This document shows positions 27,471 to 36,196 of a DNA stretch of 64,000 nt, one piece after another. The stretch is from Sphingomonadaceae bacterium (GTDB lineage: Bacteria > Pseudomonadota > Alphaproteobacteria > Sphingomonadales > Sphingomonadaceae). The notes beneath the pieces were generated by a model that saw only the letters and a list, made by a program, of their open reading frames with translations, ran no database searches and was not told the DNA's origin. The position numbers were made by a program, and so were the translations under genes. Numbering within the stretch: the stretch's first letter is position 1; the number at the start of each line of letters is the position of its first letter. The stretch spans positions 1,116,001 to 1,180,000 of the forward strand of contig JACKLA010000001.1 in the NCBI GenBank assembly GCA_024236155.1, in the 5' to 3' direction.

Positions 27471-29246
27471 ATGAGCGCGCTGGTCGACCAGGCGGAAGCT
27501 GCGTTGCGCGCCGGGCGGGCGGCAGAGGCTTGCTCACTGCTGGAACGGGCGCTGGCCGGTGGGCTGGACACCCGCACCCAAACCGAAGCGCGTTCGATGT
27601 TCGGGCTGGCCTTGCTGACGACTGGCGCGGTTGAGCAGGCGTTGCCGCATCTCCAGGCCGCTGTGACCGCCGAACCGGGCGAGGCCATGTTCCGCTACAA
27701 CCTTGCGTGCGGGCTCGAGCGAGCGGGGCAGATGGATGCGGCGGTGGCCGAACATCGCGAGGCGGTACGGTTGTCGGGCGGGATGGCTCCGCTCAAGCTG
27801 GCGCTAGGCAATGCGCTGGTGCTGGCCGGGCACTATGCCGAAGCGATTGCCGTCCTCCAGCCGTTCGTCGCCGGGCCAAACGCTGCGAAGGCGGTGATCC
27901 GCAATTTTGCGCAATGCCTCCACGCGACGGGGGACATGCACGGCGCTATCGATCAGGCACAGCGTATCCAGCCGCCCGATATCGCCGCTGCCGATGCGCA
28001 GGGGCGGGCGGATGCCCTGCTGCTGGCGCGGCTCTATCAGGGGGCAATGTACTACCCGGAGGCGACTGCCATCGGTGAAGCGCTGGTGGCACGTGATCGG
28101 GGCGATGGAGAGGCAGCAGCGCTGCTCGCCCCGCTGGCGCTGTGGACCGATGGGCCAGACGCCGCGCGGGTTATCATCGAGCGCGCGCTCGAGACCAATG
28201 CCGGCTCGCCCGAATTGATGGTTCAGTTGCTGGGCTATAACGATGCGGTGGACGACGCCCTGCTCGCCCGGATCGGTTCGATTGCCGGCAGCGATGCGAT
28301 GCCTGCCCCGGTGCGCGGTGAACTGCTACTGGCATTGGCGCAATATCACGATCGGGCGGGAGACCCTGACCGCGCGTGGGAACTGGCGACGCAGGGCAAT
28401 GCGTTGGTCCCAACAGCCGAGCCGCGCGATTGGCGCGGCACACTGGAGACGCATTTACAGCTTTATCGCGATGTCCCCCCGGTGGAGGTCTCCGTCGATG
28501 CGACACCGCATTTCTACCTCTGCGGGGCACCGCGTTCGGGTCAGTCACTGGTGCAGTCCATCCTCGCCGCTGCTCCGCAAGTGGCAAGCGCGGGTGAGCG
28601 GGGCGCGCTGTTACCACACCTGCTGTGGCGCACCGCAGAAATCGCGGGGATGGTCGCCACGCAGAAAGCAGCACTCTATACCGAGCTGGAGCAGGCCGAC
28701 CGGCGAGGTCTGACCCGATTGCTGGGTGCTGATGCCGGGCTGATCGTCGACAAAAATCCGTCGAATCTTGCCGTCGCGGGCAGCATTGCGCGTGTTCACC
28801 CACACGCTCGCTTCGGTGCATCACTACGCGATCCGGCAGATGTGGCGCTGTCGATCTATTTGCGCGGTTTCTCCTCTGCCTATGACTATGCGGCCGATTT
28901 CGGGCAGATACTCGATCATCTCGACTATATGCTCGATGCGATTGCCGCATGGGAGGGGGAAGGGCTGGAGATACTGCTGCTCGACCATGCGGCGCTGGTC
29001 GCGGATCCGGCCGGGCAGGGCGCGCGATTGTTCGACTGGCTTGGCATCGCGTGGAACGAAAGCTACCTTGCGCCCGAGAACCGCACCCAGCCGGTGCCGA
29101 CATTCAGCGCGGCACAGGTGCGCAAGCCGGTGGGTAAGGGCGGGTCGCGCGGCGCGGCACCCTATGCCCGCCATATCGAGCCTTTCGCCGCGCAGATCGA
29201 CGCGCTGCGAGCAAAACAGGTGAGATTGCTGGAGCAGACAGGATGA
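27471..29246 (+). CDS. TPR-repeat sulfotransferase family protein
   Basis: The protein has 591 residues. The first about 300 are tetratricopeptide-like helical repeats (QAEAALRAGRAAEACSLLER, AEHREAVRLSGGMAPLKLAL). The rest is a PAPS-dependent sulfotransferase-like domain: the phosphate loop is FYLCGAPRSGQSLVQSIL near residue 352, then VDKNPSNL and SLRDPADVALSIYLRGFS. The loop usually reads PRSGTT; here it is PRSGQS, a change at a PAPS-contacting position. GTG at 27465 is an alternative start, but spacing from GAGCGGG favours ATG at 27471. The product is probably cytoplasmic; the acceptor is unknown. It overlaps the next gene by four bases. Confidence 0.85.
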   Translation: MSALVDQAEAALRAGRAAEACSLLERALAGGLDTRTQTEARSMFGLALLTTGAVEQALPHLQAAVTAEPGEAMFRYNLACGLERAGQMDAAVAEHREAVRLSGGMAPLKLALGNALVLAGHYAEAIAVLQPFVAGPNAAKAVIRNFAQCLHATGDMHGAIDQAQRIQPPDIAAADAQGRADALLLARLYQGAMYYPEATAIGEALVARDRGDGEAAALLAPLALWTDGPDAARVIIERALETNAGSPELMVQLLGYNDAVDDALLARIGSIAGSDAMPAPVRGELLLALAQYHDRAGDPDRAWELATQGNALVPTAEPRDWRGTLETHLQLYRDVPPVEVSVDATPHFYLCGAPRSGQSLVQSILAAAPQVASAGERGALLPHLLWRTAEIAGMVATQKAALYTELEQADRRGLTRLLGADAGLIVDKNPSNLAVAGSIARVHPHARFGASLRDPADVALSIYLRGFSSAYDYAADFGQILDHLDYMLDAIAAWEGEGLEILLLDHAALVADPAGQGARLFDWLGIAWNESYLAPENRTQPVPTFSAAQVRKPVGKGGSRGAAPYARHIEPFAAQIDALRAKQVRLLEQTG

Positions 29247-29680
29247 TTATGCCCCGACTTGTATCGCTGGTCCCCGCCACTCTGCTGGTGTTCGGCCTTG
29301 CCGCTTGCACCACGGGTGAAGGCTCTACCGAACAGACCCCGGCCTTCAGTGGGATCGCCTCTGAAGAGACGGTACATTTCCTTGGCAACGAACCCTTCTG
29401 GGGCGGCAACAGTGCGGGCAGCAGCCTGACCTACACCACGCCAGAGAATATCGACGGCACCACCTTTCCCGTCACCCGCTTTGCCGGCAACAGCGGCATC
29501 GGCCTTAGCGGGACGATGGACGGCGCATCCTTCGACATGACCGTGACCGAGGGTGAATGCAGCGATACCATGTCGGACCGGACTTACCCCTTCACCGTTA
29601 CTCTCAAGATCGACGATGAGCAGCGTCAGGGCTGCGCATGGACCGATCGCCAGCCTTTCACCGGGCCGGAAAACCCGTGA
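29243..29680 (+). CDS. small lipoprotein (COG3650-like)
   Basis: The protein has 145 residues. The signal MIMPRLVSLVPATLLVFG leads to the lipobox LAAC (Cys22). The mature part has FLGNEPFWGGNSAGSSLTYT and GECSDTMSDRTYPFTVTLKI, then GCAW, a pattern shared with COG3650 periplasmic proteins and resembling MliC-like beta barrels. Two cysteines probably pair. The start overlaps the sulfotransferase stop (ATGA), so both are translated from one message. The function is unknown. Confidence 0.75.
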   Translation: MIMPRLVSLVPATLLVFGLAACTTGEGSTEQTPAFSGIASEETVHFLGNEPFWGGNSAGSSLTYTTPENIDGTTFPVTRFAGNSGIGLSGTMDGASFDMTVTEGECSDTMSDRTYPFTVTLKIDDEQRQGCAWTDRQPFTGPENP

Positions 29681-29765
29681 TCGCCCCTGCACCAGCTTGC
29701 GTGCAGATCAAGTTTGGAACTGCGGCGCAGCGCGGTTCGTTCCCTGCCCAAGGACGATTGTCACC

Positions 29766-30341
29766 ATGAAACTGCGTATGAAATACCTGGCCCTCCCGAT
29801 GTTCGCTACCGCCATGGCACTGACGGCATGCGGCGATACGGCCACCGACACGCCGGAGGGTGAACCCACCGAACAGATCGCCGAAGGACCGGGCACCGCG
29901 ATCGACGTGCTGGCGGGCAATGAGGATTTCTCGACCCTGACGGCGGCCCTCGAATCCGCCGGACTGACCGAGACGCTGACCGGCACCGGCCCGTTCACCA
30001 TCCTTGCGCCGAACAATGCGGCGTTCGACAAGCTGGAGGACGGCACGGTCGATGACCTTCTCAAGCCGGAAAACCAGGCCAAGCTGACCGGCCTGCTCAC
30101 CTATCACATCATCCCCGGCAAGGTCGACGCAGCGGCGCTGGCGAAGATCATCGCCGATGGTGGCGGCAGCGCCGAAATCGGCACTGTCAGTGGCGGCAAG
30201 CTGACGGCACGGATGGATGGCGAGGATATCATGCTGACCGATGAGGCTGGCGGCCTGTCGAAGATCACCAGTGTCGATGTCGAGACGTCCAATGGCACGA
30301 TCCATGTGATCGACAGCGTGGCGATGCCTGCAGCCGAATAG
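29766..30341 (+). CDS. fasciclin (FAS1) domain lipoprotein
   Basis: The protein has 191 residues. MKLRMKYLALPMFATAMALT is followed by a lipobox ending at ACGD. The FAS1 domain runs from about residue 45 to the end: FSTLTAALESAGLTETLTGT, GPFTILAPNNAAFDKL (H1 region), LLTYHIIPGKVDA (the conserved YH), and NGTIHVIDSVAMP (H2). FAS1 proteins mediate adhesion and surface contacts. It sits alone, convergent with the S41 peptidase gene, with a strong hairpin between. Confidence 0.93.
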   Translation: MKLRMKYLALPMFATAMALTACGDTATDTPEGEPTEQIAEGPGTAIDVLAGNEDFSTLTAALESAGLTETLTGTGPFTILAPNNAAFDKLEDGTVDDLLKPENQAKLTGLLTYHIIPGKVDAAALAKIIADGGGSAEIGTVSGGKLTARMDGEDIMLTDEAGGLSKITSVDVETSNGTIHVIDSVAMPAAE

Positions 30342-30414
30342 GCGTGTCGCGCGGCTTCCGGTCAATTCCCGGGAGCACTCACCAATAGGAGCATCCGGAA
30401 CTGATGTCGGTCAC

Positions 30415-30447
30415 CCCAAACCCCTCCGCCTTATGGAGAGGTTTGGG
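30415..30447. terminator. bidirectional hairpin between convergent genes
   Basis: A 13-bp stem (CCCAAACCCCTCC with GGAGAGGTTTGGG, one G-T pair) with a short GCCTTAT loop lies between the fasciclin gene and the convergent S41 peptidase gene. There is no clear T run on either side, so termination would rely on the strong stem. Confidence 0.6.
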
Positions 30448-30465
30448 AGCGATCGATACGGCTGC

Positions 30466-31911
30466 TCAGAACAGCCCCGGCACCTCGTGCTGCGCCGGGG
30501 TGGGATAGCGCGGCTGGAGCAGTTCACGCTCGGGCGAGGCGGCGGAACGAGCCGATGCTGTGCCCTGGCCACCGCCGCTGATCGCAGTGCAGCTCGCCGC
30601 GCCGTTGCGCAGGAAGGACAGCGCCTGTGCGACCGAAGCCTCGTTCGGATCGCCCAGCTGGGTGAAGATGTCGTCATTCGCCGCGCAGGTGTTGGGAACC
30701 ACCGAAGCGAGGCCGGTGAAATATTCGCCCTGGCCGTCGCGGTTCTCGGTCTTGAAGGTAACGACGCGCAGCCGGTCGTCGCATTCGGCCTTGTCGAAGC
30801 CATACTGGCCAACCGGCTTGCCATAGGTGTTGGTGCCGACCAGTGCCATGTTGTTGCCGAGATAGGGGATCATCGAATTGGTGACCAGTTCGCTGGCAGA
30901 GGCGGTGCCTCCGCGCCCGATGAAGGCGATCTTGGTCGCGGTGATGGCCTGGCTCTGGGTGGTGAAATTGCGGGTCGAATTCTCGCTCGACTTGCTCGAA
31001 CGCAGCGTAGTGCGGCTGAACACCTGGCCGGAGTAGTTTCGGCCGAGGAGATCGCCGAACAGTTCGGCGATGCGGACAAGCCCGCCGCCGTTATAGCGCA
31101 GGTCGACGATCACCTCGGTCACGCCCTGCTGGCGGAAGGTATCGAAGGCGGTGCGCAGGTCTGCATCGGCACTGTCGATGAAAGTGCGCAGGTTGATATA
31201 GCCAACCTTCTTGCCGCCATCGTCGATGATCTTGGCGCCATAGCGGTCGGAGACCGGGTCGAGCGAATAGTCGGCCTTGCTCACCGTGACCTGTGTATTT
31301 GCCCCACCGACCGGGCGAATGACGAAGGTACGCGAAAGCCCCGCATCGGACGGGCCGAGTGCATCGATCACGGCCTGCGGCCCGCCATTCGCCATCAGGC
31401 TGGAGACGGACTGGAGCGTTGAGGCGCTGGTCCCGATCGAAATCAGCTCGGTTCCCCGATCGAAGCCTTGCGCGAAAGCGGGGCCGGTTTCGAACACTTC
31501 GATCACGAAGACGCGATTGTTCACCGTGTCATATCCAAGACGGACCCCGAAGCCCGCGCTCGAACCGGAATTGAAGAAGGCGTTTTCTTCGGCGATCGAG
31601 GTGATGTAAGTGAAGTAACGGTCTTTCGACTCTGCCCGGGCGGGTGCAACCAGTGCATCGATATAGGATTGCACATCGGAATGGCTGGCCTTGTTGACGC
31701 TGTTATTTACCAGTGTCGGGAACAGGTACCACTCGTCGATCACGGCTTTCACGAAATCCTGCCTGGCGGAAAGCGAGCAGGTGCTGCTGCCGCCGCCCGA
31801 GCTGCCGCCGCCACCGGATATGGGGTTGCCGCCGCCGCTGCCCCCTCCGCCCCCGCAGGCGGCCAGTGAAACTGCAAGCAAGGTGGAAAGTGACGCGCGG
31901 CCCAGACCCAT
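30466..31911 (-). CDS. S41 family (C-terminal processing-type) peptidase lipoprotein
   Basis: The protein has 481 residues from MGLGRASLSTLLAVSLAAC (lipobox Cys19), then a Gly/Ser-rich linker. A PDZ-like domain follows (FVIEVFETGPAFAQGFDRGT). The S41 catalytic domain has VIVDLRYNGGGLVRIAELFG and the serine region IGRGGTASASELVTNSMIPY. The usual Ser/Lys dyad is plausible, with Ser in TASASE and Lys in NTYGKPVGQYG. GCAGGAG before the ATG at 31911 fixes the start; the open frame continues to 32022. It is an outer-membrane-anchored or periplasmic protease of unknown target. Confidence 0.88.
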   Translation of the reverse strand: MGLGRASLSTLLAVSLAACGGGGGSGGGNPISGGGGSSGGGSSTCSLSARQDFVKAVIDEWYLFPTLVNNSVNKASHSDVQSYIDALVAPARAESKDRYFTYITSIAEENAFFNSGSSAGFGVRLGYDTVNNRVFVIEVFETGPAFAQGFDRGTELISIGTSASTLQSVSSLMANGGPQAVIDALGPSDAGLSRTFVIRPVGGANTQVTVSKADYSLDPVSDRYGAKIIDDGGKKVGYINLRTFIDSADADLRTAFDTFRQQGVTEVIVDLRYNGGGLVRIAELFGDLLGRNYSGQVFSRTTLRSSKSSENSTRNFTTQSQAITATKIAFIGRGGTASASELVTNSMIPYLGNNMALVGTNTYGKPVGQYGFDKAECDDRLRVVTFKTENRDGQGEYFTGLASVVPNTCAANDDIFTQLGDPNEASVAQALSFLRNGAASCTAISGGGQGTASARSAASPERELLQPRYPTPAQHEVPGLF

Positions 31912-32167
31912 GATATCGAAAACTCCTGCAAGGATAATGCGGCAACAGGCCGCCACCACGGCCTCCCGTCGATCGGGCAAGGATGCCGACTCATCCCCCT
32001 TGCGGCAAGGGGATTCCCCCATTCGTGGGCGCAGGCGACGGAAATTTTGACGAATTTTACGCGAAATTGCTCGCCAGCAGTGGAAAACCCTGCCTCAGGC
32101 CGCGTCCGCCCTTATCCAGCCCCAGCAAGGCGCGTAGGACTATGAGCCGCAATTGCAGGAGCTTGTT
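31912..32167. other. divergent intergenic region with a tight palindrome
   Basis: This 256-base gap separates the S41 peptidase gene from the divergent PEBP gene. It holds a perfect 8-bp inverted repeat with a single-base centre (CCCCTTGC-G-GCAAGGGG, near 31996-32012) and a short AT-rich patch (AATTTTGACGAATTTTACG) that could hold a promoter. No open reading frame with coding character was seen. Confidence 0.4.
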
Positions 32168-32764
32168 TTGTCTTCATCGCCGCCAGATTGGCTCGTCCGA
32201 GCACTTCCCTCGCCGCATGCGGGGTGTGCGCGGCTGACGGTGGCGCAGCTGGCGGATGACAAGACTTTTGGCCGTGGCGGCTTCGCCCTGTCGAGCCCGG
32301 CGTTCCGCGCAGGCGAGGCACTCGATCCGAGCTTCACCGCTGACGAGGAAGATGCGGTTGCCCCGCCGCTCGAATGGACCGCCCCGCCGCCCGGCGCGCA
32401 AGAGCTGGTGATCGTGGTTGAGGATATGGACGCCGGCGGTGATGATGCCGCCTGCCACTGGCTGGTCTGGGGGCTGCCGGGGCAGAAGGGGATGCTGCTC
32501 GAAGGCGAAGTGCCGCCGCGCGTCGGCAAGAACGCGCACCGCAATTCGGAATGGTTGCTGCCCGAACCGCCGCATGACGATCCGCCGCACACCTATGTAT
32601 TCCAGATTTTCGCGGCCGACCTGCCGCTAACACTGATGCCGGGGGCCAGTCGCGAAGATGTGGTCGCGTCGATAAAGGGCCATGTCATGGCTGCCGCCGT
32701 CCTCACCGCGACCTACAAGCGGGAAGAAGAGGACGAATGGGACGAGGACGAAGAATTCGAATGA
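32168..32764 (+). CDS. YbhB/YbcL-type PEBP (Raf kinase inhibitor-like) protein
   Basis: The protein has 198 residues, with a TTG start at 32168 preceded by CAGGAG at seven bases. The phosphatidylethanolamine-binding fold is shown by GGFALSSPAFRAGEALDPSF, VAPPLEWTAPPPGAQELVIV, VEDMDAGGDDAACHWLVWGL and PPHTYVFQIFAADLPL. The D-x-D and HW pair form the anion pocket. The tail is very acidic (REEEDEWDEDEEFE). The ligand is unknown in bacteria. The SWIB-domain gene follows after 30 bases in the same direction. Confidence 0.9.
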   Translation: MSSSPPDWLVRALPSPHAGCARLTVAQLADDKTFGRGGFALSSPAFRAGEALDPSFTADEEDAVAPPLEWTAPPPGAQELVIVVEDMDAGGDDAACHWLVWGLPGQKGMLLEGEVPPRVGKNAHRNSEWLLPEPPHDDPPHTYVFQIFAADLPLTLMPGASREDVVASIKGHVMAAAVLTATYKREEEDEWDEDEEFE

Positions 32765-32794
32765 TCGAATATGCCAGAAGGAAAGGAATGAACT

Positions 32795-33043
32795 ATGGCT
32801 GGTAACAACGCACTCCAGAAGCCGGTGACTCTGTCGGCCGATCTCGAGAACGTCGTGGGCAAGGGTCCGATGACCCGTGCGCAGGTCACCTCGAAGGTGT
32901 GGGAATACATCAAGGCGAATGGCCTGCAGGACAGCAAGGACAAGCGCCAGATCAATCCCGACGCGAAGCTGGGCGCCGTGATCGGCAATGCCCAGATCTC
33001 GATGTTCAAGATGACTGCTGCGGTTTCCAAGCACCTCAGCTAA
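32795..33043 (+). CDS. SWIB/MDM2-domain protein
   Basis: The whole 82-residue protein is one SWIB domain: MTRAQVTSKVWEYIKANGLQ, KDKRQINPDAKLGAVIG and MFKMTAAVSKHLS match the conserved helices and the KRxIxxDxxL core. SWIB domains are known from eukaryotic chromatin remodelling and occur as stand-alone proteins in Chlamydiae and alphaproteobacteria, often linked with DNA condensation. GGAAAGGAATGAACT precedes the ATG. Confidence 0.95.
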   Translation: MAGNNALQKPVTLSADLENVVGKGPMTRAQVTSKVWEYIKANGLQDSKDKRQINPDAKLGAVIGNAQISMFKMTAAVSKHLS

Positions 33044-33053
33044 GCTTGATTAC

Positions 33054-33452
33054 CTAACGGTGGCGGAACGGCCAGTCGGTCGTTCCGCTCACCCACAGCG
33101 CCAGCCAGATGATGACCGGCTGCGCCACCATTCGGGGAATGTGATAGGCTAGGCCGAAGCCGCCATCCGCCCGCGCCATATCCATGATCATGTGATTGAT
33201 GTTCGCTGGCCATACGCAAAGAGCGTAGAGGGCAAGACCGATCCCTGCCGCGCGCTTCAGCGCAGGCGACCATGGCTGTATCAGGCCTGCCGCTCCCGCC
33301 AGTTCGGCGATCCCGGTCCACAGCACGACCGCTTCGGGCCAGGGCACCGCGTCCGGCATGATCTTGAGGAACGGTGCCGGGCTGGCAAGATGGAAGTATC
33401 CTGCCACCGCGTAGAACAGGGCCAGTACCCAGCGAAGCGCAAGGCGGATCAT
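33054..33452 (-). CDS. DoxX-like membrane protein
   Basis: The protein has 132 residues and four membrane helices (LALRWVLALFYAVAGYFHLA, VLWTGIAELAGAAGLIQPW, AAGIGLALYALCVWPANINH, MVAQPVIIWLALWV). This is the DoxX/DUF4267-type architecture in which a helix pair starts with a glycine-rich GIAELAGAAGL. The start at 33452 overlaps the stop of the upstream cupin gene (ATGA). The role is unknown; DoxX-like proteins are often tied to redox stress. Confidence 0.85.
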   Translation of the reverse strand: MIRLALRWVLALFYAVAGYFHLASPAPFLKIMPDAVPWPEAVVLWTGIAELAGAAGLIQPWSPALKRAAGIGLALYALCVWPANINHMIMDMARADGGFGLAYHIPRMVAQPVIIWLALWVSGTTDWPFRHR

Positions 33453-33886
33453 CGGCCCGGCTCCCAACCAGCCTCTGCCAGGTGGAAACCGGAAAACTCG
33501 AAGCCCGGAGCGACGACGCAGGATACCAGCGTATAGCCATGCGGGCCGGCGGCCGGGCCTGCCGCCTGCCAGTGACCGGGAGGGACAACCCGCTGTACCT
33601 CGTGGCCATCAAGCATGTCTGGTCCCAGCGTGGTGCTCTCGACCGGGGTATCATCCGCCGCCGCGAGTGACAGGACCAGCGGGTCACCCGCGTGCCACAA
33701 CCAGATTTCCGCTGCATCGACCGTGTGCCAGTGCGAGCGTTGCCCGCTTTCGAGCAGGAAATGGATTGCGGTCGCCGCAGCGCGTTCACCCCCGACGGAA
33801 GGCGCGCGCCATGTCTCGCGATACCACCCGCCTTCAGGATGCGGCGCGAGGTCGAGCGCCTCGATCAATTGCTTCGCCTGCGTCAT
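33449..33886 (-). CDS. cupin DUF985 family protein
   Basis: The protein has 145 residues. The DUF985 start IEALDLAPHPEGGWYRETWR is present, with cupin motif 1 in GQRSHWHTVDAAEIWLWHAG and motif 2 near VPPGHWQAAGPAAGPHGYT. VSCVVAPGFEFSGFHLAEAG closes the barrel. A divalent metal site of three histidines and a glutamate is likely. Members are related to YML079w of yeast, whose function is not settled. It is translationally coupled to the DoxX-like gene. Confidence 0.9.
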   Translation of the reverse strand: MTQAKQLIEALDLAPHPEGGWYRETWRAPSVGGERAAATAIHFLLESGQRSHWHTVDAAEIWLWHAGDPLVLSLAAADDTPVESTTLGPDMLDGHEVQRVVPPGHWQAAGPAAGPHGYTLVSCVVAPGFEFSGFHLAEAGWEPGR

Positions 33887-33954
33887 TCGCGCTTCCCTAC
33901 TCACCGATCGCCGCGTTAGAGTGCATGCGTTCGCAGCATATCGAAGGGAACACA

Positions 33955-35208
33955 ATGCGCCACCTGCTCCTCGCCGCCGCCACATTGGCCCTGGCCGCGC
34001 CGCTCGCCGCCGAAACTCCGGAAGAGACTGCTGCCGCCGCGCTTGAGGCTGCGCCGGTGTGGGATGGGCACAACGATGTGCCGATCCAGTTGCGTGGCCG
34101 ATGGAACAATGTGATCGGCGATTTCGACTTCGAGGATACGACCCATACCGGCCCGGAACATTCCGAAGGTCGCACGATGCATACTGACCTCAAGCGGCTG
34201 CGCGAAGGGAAGGTCGGCGCGCAGTTCTGGTCGGTCTATGTCACGGCGGATCTGCCCGAGCCCGAAGCGGTGCAGGCAGTGATCGAGCAGATCGATGTGA
34301 CCAAGCGGCTGGTGGCCAAATATCCCGACGAACTTGCGCTGGCACTGACTGCGGACGATGTCGACAAGGCATTGAAACGCGGCAAGATCGCCTCGCTCAT
34401 CGGGATGGAGGGCGGCCATTCGATCGGGTCGAGCCTTGGCGTGCTGCGCCAGACCTATGACCTTGGCGCTCGCTATATGACGCTGACCCATTCGAAGAAC
34501 ACGCCATGGGCGGATAGCGCCACCGACGCTCCCAAGCATGACGGACTGACCGATTTCGGCAAGGACCTGGTGCGCGAGATGAACCGTATCGGCATGCTGG
34601 TCGATCTCAGCCACGTGAGCGATAAGACCATGATGGATGCGCTCGACATTGCCCAGGCTCCGGTGATCTTCAGTCATTCCGGCGCGCGGGCAATCAACGG
34701 CCATGCGCGCAACGTGCCCGACACCGTGCTCGCCCGGTTGCCCGAGAATGGCGGCATCGTGATGGTGGTGGCGTTGCCGGGTTTCCTCAACGAAGGCGCG
34801 CGGCAGTGGTTCGGCAACCGACAGGCCGAAAAAGCCCGGCTCGAGGCGCTCTGGCAGGGGCAGCCGGATGCAGTTTCCGCTGGGCTCGCCGTTTGGGATG
34901 AGGCGAACCCGCTGCCCGAAGCCAGCATCGGCGACATGGCCGACCACATCGACCACATCCGCAAAATCGCAGGCATCGATCACATCGGCATTGGCGGCGA
35001 CTATGACGGCATGCCGTCCGGCCCCGTCGGTATGGAGGATGTTTCCGGATATCCGCTGCTGTTCGTCGAGCTGGCGCGGCGTGGATATTCGCGGGCAGAC
35101 CTCGAAAAGATCAGCTCGCGCAACATGATGCGTGTGCTGCGCGGGGCAGAGGCTTACAAGAAAAGCGTCGCGGAATCCCCGCCGATCGAAACGCCGGGGC
35201 CGAAGTAA
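33955..35208 (+). CDS. membrane dipeptidase (M19, renal dipeptidase family)
   Basis: The protein has 417 residues with a signal peptide (MRHLLLAAATLALAAPLAAE). The zinc site HxD is in VWDGHNDVPIQLR, the bridging glutamate is in LIGMEGGHSIG, and further ligands lie in MLVDLSHVSD and VIFSHSGARAI. The substrate-side loop is HIGIGGDYDGM. It should cleave dipeptides, including D-amino-acid-containing ones, in the periplasm. It is convergent with dapD; the gap has no terminator that I can see. Confidence 0.95.
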   Translation: MRHLLLAAATLALAAPLAAETPEETAAAALEAAPVWDGHNDVPIQLRGRWNNVIGDFDFEDTTHTGPEHSEGRTMHTDLKRLREGKVGAQFWSVYVTADLPEPEAVQAVIEQIDVTKRLVAKYPDELALALTADDVDKALKRGKIASLIGMEGGHSIGSSLGVLRQTYDLGARYMTLTHSKNTPWADSATDAPKHDGLTDFGKDLVREMNRIGMLVDLSHVSDKTMMDALDIAQAPVIFSHSGARAINGHARNVPDTVLARLPENGGIVMVVALPGFLNEGARQWFGNRQAEKARLEALWQGQPDAVSAGLAVWDEANPLPEASIGDMADHIDHIRKIAGIDHIGIGGDYDGMPSGPVGMEDVSGYPLLFVELARRGYSRADLEKISSRNMMRVLRGAEAYKKSVAESPPIETPGPK

Positions 35209-35239
35209 CTCGCGAAAGTGACCGGGTCGCCGCGTTCTG

Positions 35240-36064
35240 TCAGTCGCGCAGCAGTTCGTTGATACCGGTCTTGGACCGTGTCTGCGCATCGACCGTCTTG
35301 ACGATCACCGCGCAAGCGAGGCCGGGGCCGCCATCCTTGCCGGGCATAGTGCCCGGGACGACGACCGAGTAAGGCGGGATATGGCCACGGATGACTTCGC
35401 CGGTGTCGCGATAGACGATCTTGGTCGACTGGGTGATGAAGACCCCCATCGCGACCACACAGCCTTCGCCGACGATCACGCCTTCGACGATTTCTGACCG
35501 CGCACCGATAAAGCAGTTGTCGCCGATGATCGTCGGGTTTGCCTGCATTGGCTCAAGCACACCACCGATGCCTGCACCTGCCGAGATATGGCAGTTTTCG
35601 CCGATCTGGGCGCAGCTGCCGATGCTCGCCCAGGTATCGACCATGGTTCCCTTGCCGACATAGGCACCGATATTGACGAAGCTGGGCATCAGGACGCAGC
35701 CGGGGGCAACATAGGCGCCGGCACGCGCGATTGCACCGGGGACGACACGAAAGCCGGCATCGCGGAAGCGGGCATCGTCCCAACCGGCAAACTTGCTCTC
35801 GACCTTGTCATAAGCAGGATGACCGGCGCTGCCCCCGTCGATCACGCGGTTTTCATTGAGGCGGAAGCTGAGCAGCACGGCCTTTTTGAGCCACTGGTTG
35901 ACTGTCCATCCGCCATTACCGTCCGGCTCGGCGACCCGGCCTTCACCGCTGTCGAGCATGGCCAGCGCGGCATCGACCGATACCCGGACATCGCTGCTGT
36001 CCGGCGTCACATCGGCCCGGTTGTCCCACGCGGTTTCGATGGCTGCGATGAGGTCTGCGGTCAT
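35240..36064 (-). CDS. dapD: tetrahydrodipicolinate N-succinyltransferase DapD
   Basis: DapD transfers succinyl from succinyl-CoA to tetrahydrodipicolinate in the succinylase branch of lysine and diaminopimelate synthesis. The chain has 274 residues. The left-handed parallel beta-helix shows as hexapeptide repeats (VAPGCVLMPSFVNIGAYVGK, IGDNCFIGARSEIVEGVIVG). FRVVPGAIARAGAYV and GVFITQSTKIVYRDTGE are family blocks. No other dap gene is adjacent. Confidence 0.96.
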   Translation of the reverse strand: MTADLIAAIETAWDNRADVTPDSSDVRVSVDAALAMLDSGEGRVAEPDGNGGWTVNQWLKKAVLLSFRLNENRVIDGGSAGHPAYDKVESKFAGWDDARFRDAGFRVVPGAIARAGAYVAPGCVLMPSFVNIGAYVGKGTMVDTWASIGSCAQIGENCHISAGAGIGGVLEPMQANPTIIGDNCFIGARSEIVEGVIVGEGCVVAMGVFITQSTKIVYRDTGEVIRGHIPPYSVVVPGTMPGKDGGPGLACAVIVKTVDAQTRSKTGINELLRD

Positions 36065-36133
36065 TCTGGCTGCTCCTGTCTGGCGCGACCGCTGCTAGCC
36101 CTGCGCTGGCATGTCGACAAGTGCCTGCCCGAC

Positions 36134-36152
36134 GATTTCCATTCAGGAAATC
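36134..36152. promoter_or_regulatory. inverted repeat between dapD and the subtilisin gene
   Basis: GATTTCC and GGAAATC form a perfect 7-bp inverted repeat with a 5-base centre in the 132-base divergent region. It lies about 45 bases before the subtilisin start. It could be an operator or a small hairpin; nothing else supports either. Confidence 0.35.
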
Positions 36153-36196
36153 TTTAGCATAGTAACCTCAAACGGGGGGTGATCGAAGGAATGGAT

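Noticed and set aside
33063..33088. Terminator (GCGGAACG / CGTTCCGC) between the SWIB and DoxX-like genes
   Set aside because: It lies inside the DoxX-like coding region, has a 10-base loop and no T run.
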